A stretch of 64,000 bases of DNA. It comes from Roseovarius pacificus (lineage in GTDB: Bacteria; Pseudomonadota; Alphaproteobacteria; Rhodobacterales; Rhodobacteraceae). A program made the position numbers and the translations under genes. The notes under the pieces were generated by a model. That model made no database searches and had not been told where the DNA came from. It saw nothing but the letters and a program-made list of their open reading frames with translations. Each line of letters starts with the position of its first letter. The first letter of the stretch is position 1. Of the stretch, positions 62,269 through 64,000 are shown in pieces. The DNA lies in the NCBI RefSeq assembly GCF_900142665.1, contig NZ_FRBR01000001.1, forward strand, positions 124,001 to 188,000, given 5' to 3'.

Positions 62269-62730
62269 TCACTCGGCGGCGTCTGCAACACTCTCTTTCG
62301 CTTTATCCGCGCCGTGCTCCAGCGCCGGGGAGGCGGATTTGCTCTGACGGATTTTCGCCACGGTGATCCGGGCGTTCGGCGTCTCCTTGGTGCGCTGGTG
62401 CTTGAGCTTGCCGAGCGGCTGTAAGTTCAGCTCGCGCCCCTCGGCGATGGCCTCGCCCAGAATGTCGATCATGGCCTCGACCACGGGCTTGGCGAATTTC
62501 TTTTTCACGCCCGCGCGGTCGGTCACCATGTCGATCAGTTCCTTCTTCTTCAGCTCGGGCGCCACCGCCGTGACGGTGGTTTCGCTGACCACCCCCGGTT
62601 CCGGCGCGGTCTTCGCGGCCGGTTTCGCCGGGGTTTTCGCGGCGGTCTTTCCGCTTGTCGCGGATTTCGCTGCCGTGGATGCCTTGGAACTGGTTTTCGC
62701 CTTGCTCGAGGCGCTGCGACGTGTCGTCAT
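62269..62730 (-). CDS. HU-family DNA-binding protein with a Lys/Ala-rich N-terminal tail
   Basis: 153 residues. The first 48 or so (SSKAKTSSKASTAAKS, repeated AAKTPAKPAAKT) form a basic, histone-H1-like tail. The HU fold follows: LKKKELIDMVTDRAGVKKKFAKPVVEAMIDILGEAI and LNLQPLGKLKHQRTKE, but the classic arm motif RNPQTG is not evident. A basic then acidic C-terminus closes it. A nucleoid-associated protein; the tail should add nonspecific DNA binding. Between tRNA-Val and lon. Confidence 0.85.
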   Translation of the reverse strand: MTTRRSASSKAKTSSKASTAAKSATSGKTAAKTPAKPAAKTAPEPGVVSETTVTAVAPELKKKELIDMVTDRAGVKKKFAKPVVEAMIDILGEAIAEGRELNLQPLGKLKHQRTKETPNARITVAKIRQSKSASPALEHGADKAKESVADAAE

Positions 62731-62860
62731 GGGACCCTCTCGATCGTAACTGCTCTGTGGCGCTCAGCGTAACCGCAAGCGCGCGCCATGGCCAGCGTCA
62801 GTTGACATGGCCTGAGAACCCCTCCTGACATCGGGCCCATTGATACCTGGGGGAAAAATC

Positions 62861-63063
62861 ATGACAAAACCTATTGTGACTCTGATTGCGCTTGCCACCA
62901 TGACAGGCGCGGCCATGGCTGGCGGGTTGTCCGATCCTGTCGTCGCGCCCGGGATCGTCCCCGGGGCGGCCGTCGACAGTTCGGAGACAGTTCGGAAAAG
63001 GCCGGCGGGCTGATCGCCGCGATTGCCGTCCTGCTGATCATCATCGGCACGGGCAGCGGCTGA
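62861..63063 (+). pseudogene. Small secreted protein broken by an 11-bp tandem duplication
   Basis: ATG 62861, after GGGGGAAA, encodes a signal peptide (MTKPIVTLIALATMTGAAMA) but stops at 63013 after 50 codons. GACAGTTCGGA is present twice in tandem (62975-62985, 62986-62996). Removing one copy restores a frame to 63063 (63 residues) with a C-terminal membrane segment SSEKAGGLIAAIAVLLIIIGTG, the normal plan of such small exported membrane proteins. So the duplication looks like a recent frameshift, or an assembly error. Divergent from HU. Confidence 0.7.
62975..62996. repeat. 11-bp tandem duplication
   Basis: Two abutting perfect copies of GACAGTTCGGA. The shift of 11 bases changes frame (+2) and creates the early stop at 63011-63013. 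Confidence 0.9.
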
Positions 63064-63088
63064 TCCCCGTCCCTCGCTGAAAACGAAA

Positions 63089-63120
63089 AAGGCCCCGCCG
63101 GTGATCCCCGGCAGGGCCTT
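63089..63120 (-). terminator. Intrinsic terminator of lon
   Basis: A 13-bp stem with one mismatch (63089-63101 with 63108-63120, AAGGCCC...GGGCCTT) and a T-run (TTTTT) following on the minus strand. It lies 24 bases after the lon stop. Confidence 0.85.
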
Positions 63121-63143
63121 CAACTCAAGTCCGGGTCGCGGCG

Positions 63144-64000
63144 TCAGTGCGCCGTGGCTCCCTTGACGCTGTCATCGCCTTTCAGGGCGGCTTCGGCGGC
63201 GGCGGCCTCTTCGGCCTCCTCGTCCCACTCCACCGGCTCGGGCGTGCGCACCAGCGCCAGCTTCAGAACGTCGCGGACGTGATCGACGGGGATGATATCC
63301 AGCCCCTCTTTCACATTGTCCGGGATCTCGACCAGATCCTTTTCGTTCTCACGCGGGATCAGCACCGTCTTGATGCCGCCCCGCAGGGCCGCCAGCAGTT
63401 TCTCCTTCAGGCCCCCGATGGCCAGGGCATTGCCGCGCAGCGTGACCTCGCCGGTCATGGCGATATCCTTGCGCACCGGAATACCCGTCAGAACCGACAC
63501 GATGGAGGTCACCATCGCAAGGCCCGCGCTCGGCCCGTCCTTGGGCGTGGCGCCCTCGGGAACGTGCACGTGGATGTCCCACTTCTCGAACCGCGGCGGC
63601 TTGACGCCGATCTCGGGCGCGATCGAGCGCACATAGGAACTGGCCGCGTCGATCGATTCCTTCATCACGTCACCCAGCTTGCCGGTGGTCTTCATCCGGC
63701 CCTTGCCCGGCAGGCGCAGCGCCTCGATGTTCAGCAACTCGCCCCCGACCGACGTATAGGCCAGCCCCGTGACCACGCCGACCTGGTCCTTTTCCTCGGC
63801 CAGCCCATAGCGGAACTTCTTGACGCCCAGGTAATCGCCCAGGTTTTCGGACGTGACCGTGATCGCCTTGTCCTCGCCCTTGATGATTCGGGTCACCGCC
63901 TTGCGGGCGACCTTGGCGATCTCGCGTTCGAGGTTCCGCACACCGGCTTCGCGGGTGTAATGGCGCACGATATCGGTCAGCGCGTCGTCGGTCAGTTCGA
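63144..64000 (-). CDS. lon: Lon protease, C-terminal part, truncated by the window edge
   Basis: About 285 residues of the C-terminus, open to the edge. The frame runs on past GTG 63968 as [27 protein letters not shown]. The proteolytic domain has the catalytic Ser in [10 protein letters not shown] and Lys in [29 protein letters not shown] is the usual context. The C-terminal tail is acidic ([15 protein letters not shown]). Lon is the ATP-dependent serine-lysine protease that degrades damaged and regulatory proteins. The ATPase and N-domains lie outside the window. Confidence 0.96.
   Translation of the reverse strand, partial: ELTDDALTDIVRHYTREAGVRNLEREIAKVARKAVTRIIKGEDKAITVTSENLGDYLGVKKFRYGLAEEKDQVGVVTGLAYTSVGGELLNIEALRLPGKGRMKTTGKLGDVMKESIDAASSYVRSIAPEIGVKPPRFEKWDIHVHVPEGATPKDGPSAGLAMVTSIVSVLTGIPVRKDIAMTGEVTLRGNALAIGGLKEKLLAALRGGIKTVLIPRENEKDLVEIPDNVKEGLDIIPVDHVRDVLKLALVRTPEPVEWDEEAEEAAAAEAALKGDDSVKGATAH

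Overview
The window is a GC-rich stretch (stops are rare in every frame, so long antisense shadow frames are common) from the chromosome of an alphaproteobacterium, most likely a member of the Rhodobacterales (Roseobacter/Rhodobacter group). Pointers are a fused IspDF, the dusB(nifR3)-ntrB-ntrC-ntrY-ntrX order, an ALA synthase (Shemin-pathway hemA), a monomeric isocitrate dehydrogenase, a suf operon headed by an IscR with a single cysteine, and the lon-HU-tRNA-Val neighbourhood. I see no phage, transposon, CRISPR array, plasmid origin or integrase. Almost everything is core chromosomal content, packed tightly with many ATGA or TGATG start/stop overlaps. No gap without a gene exceeds 300 bases; the longest is about 298 bases at 60734-61031.

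Layout. 1-3040: tail of an acyl-CoA synthetase, a DsbA-like protein, a two-helix K+ channel and an MFS efflux pump, in one overlapping run. 3247-5454: monomeric icd. 5600-6660: a lipoprotein and an SMR transporter. 6662-11214 (minus): trkA-trkH and hfq-hflX. 11313-11792: a lipoprotein. 11816-19037 (minus): dusB-ntrB-ntrC-ntrY-ntrX, the nitrogen-control block. 19196-21302: ispDF-pgpA-pncC. 21346-25362: MmgE/PrpD protein, COQ10-like START protein, tRNA-Arg and a membrane-anchored spermidine-synthase-like protein. 25381-33885 (minus): iscR, a NifS-type desulfurase, sufB, ybjQ, a SAM-fold protein, sufC, sufD, two YIP1 proteins, sufS. 34039-36131: hydrolase, small orphan, HD phosphohydrolase, GNAT. 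36124-40167 (minus): mfd and a membrane orphan. 40286-45252: hemB, SYLF lipoprotein, usg, gyrA. 45346-50143: exopolysaccharide genes (Wza-like exporter, SDR epimerase, small sugar transferase, CapD/WbpM-like dehydratase). 50160-57444 (minus): hemA, RodZ-like regulator, ispG, trmJ, ctaA, M32 carboxypeptidase. 57663-60282: M20 dipeptidase, a probable fluoroacetate dehalogenase and a small exported protein. 60291-64000: small membrane and secreted proteins, four tRNAs (Asp, Asp, Val, Val), an HU protein with a basic tail, a frameshifted small gene and the end of lon.

Themes. Two isoprenoid steps (IspDF, IspG), two haem steps (ALA synthase, PBG synthase) plus haem A synthase, Fe-S assembly (Suf, also needed by IspG), and nitrogen control share the window. 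The most notable signals are loss of the sigma54-contact GAFTGA loop in both NtrC and NtrX, an IscR without the three-cysteine ligand cluster together with a promoter/palindrome that looks like its own operator, an FNR-type box upstream of hemA, an alpha/beta hydrolase whose recalled defluorinase residues all match, an 11-bp tandem duplication that breaks a small secreted-protein gene, and a palindromic low-GC patch inside ispD. I did not find a clearly new multigene system; the suf operon passengers (SAM-fold protein and two YIP1 proteins) are the closest candidates.
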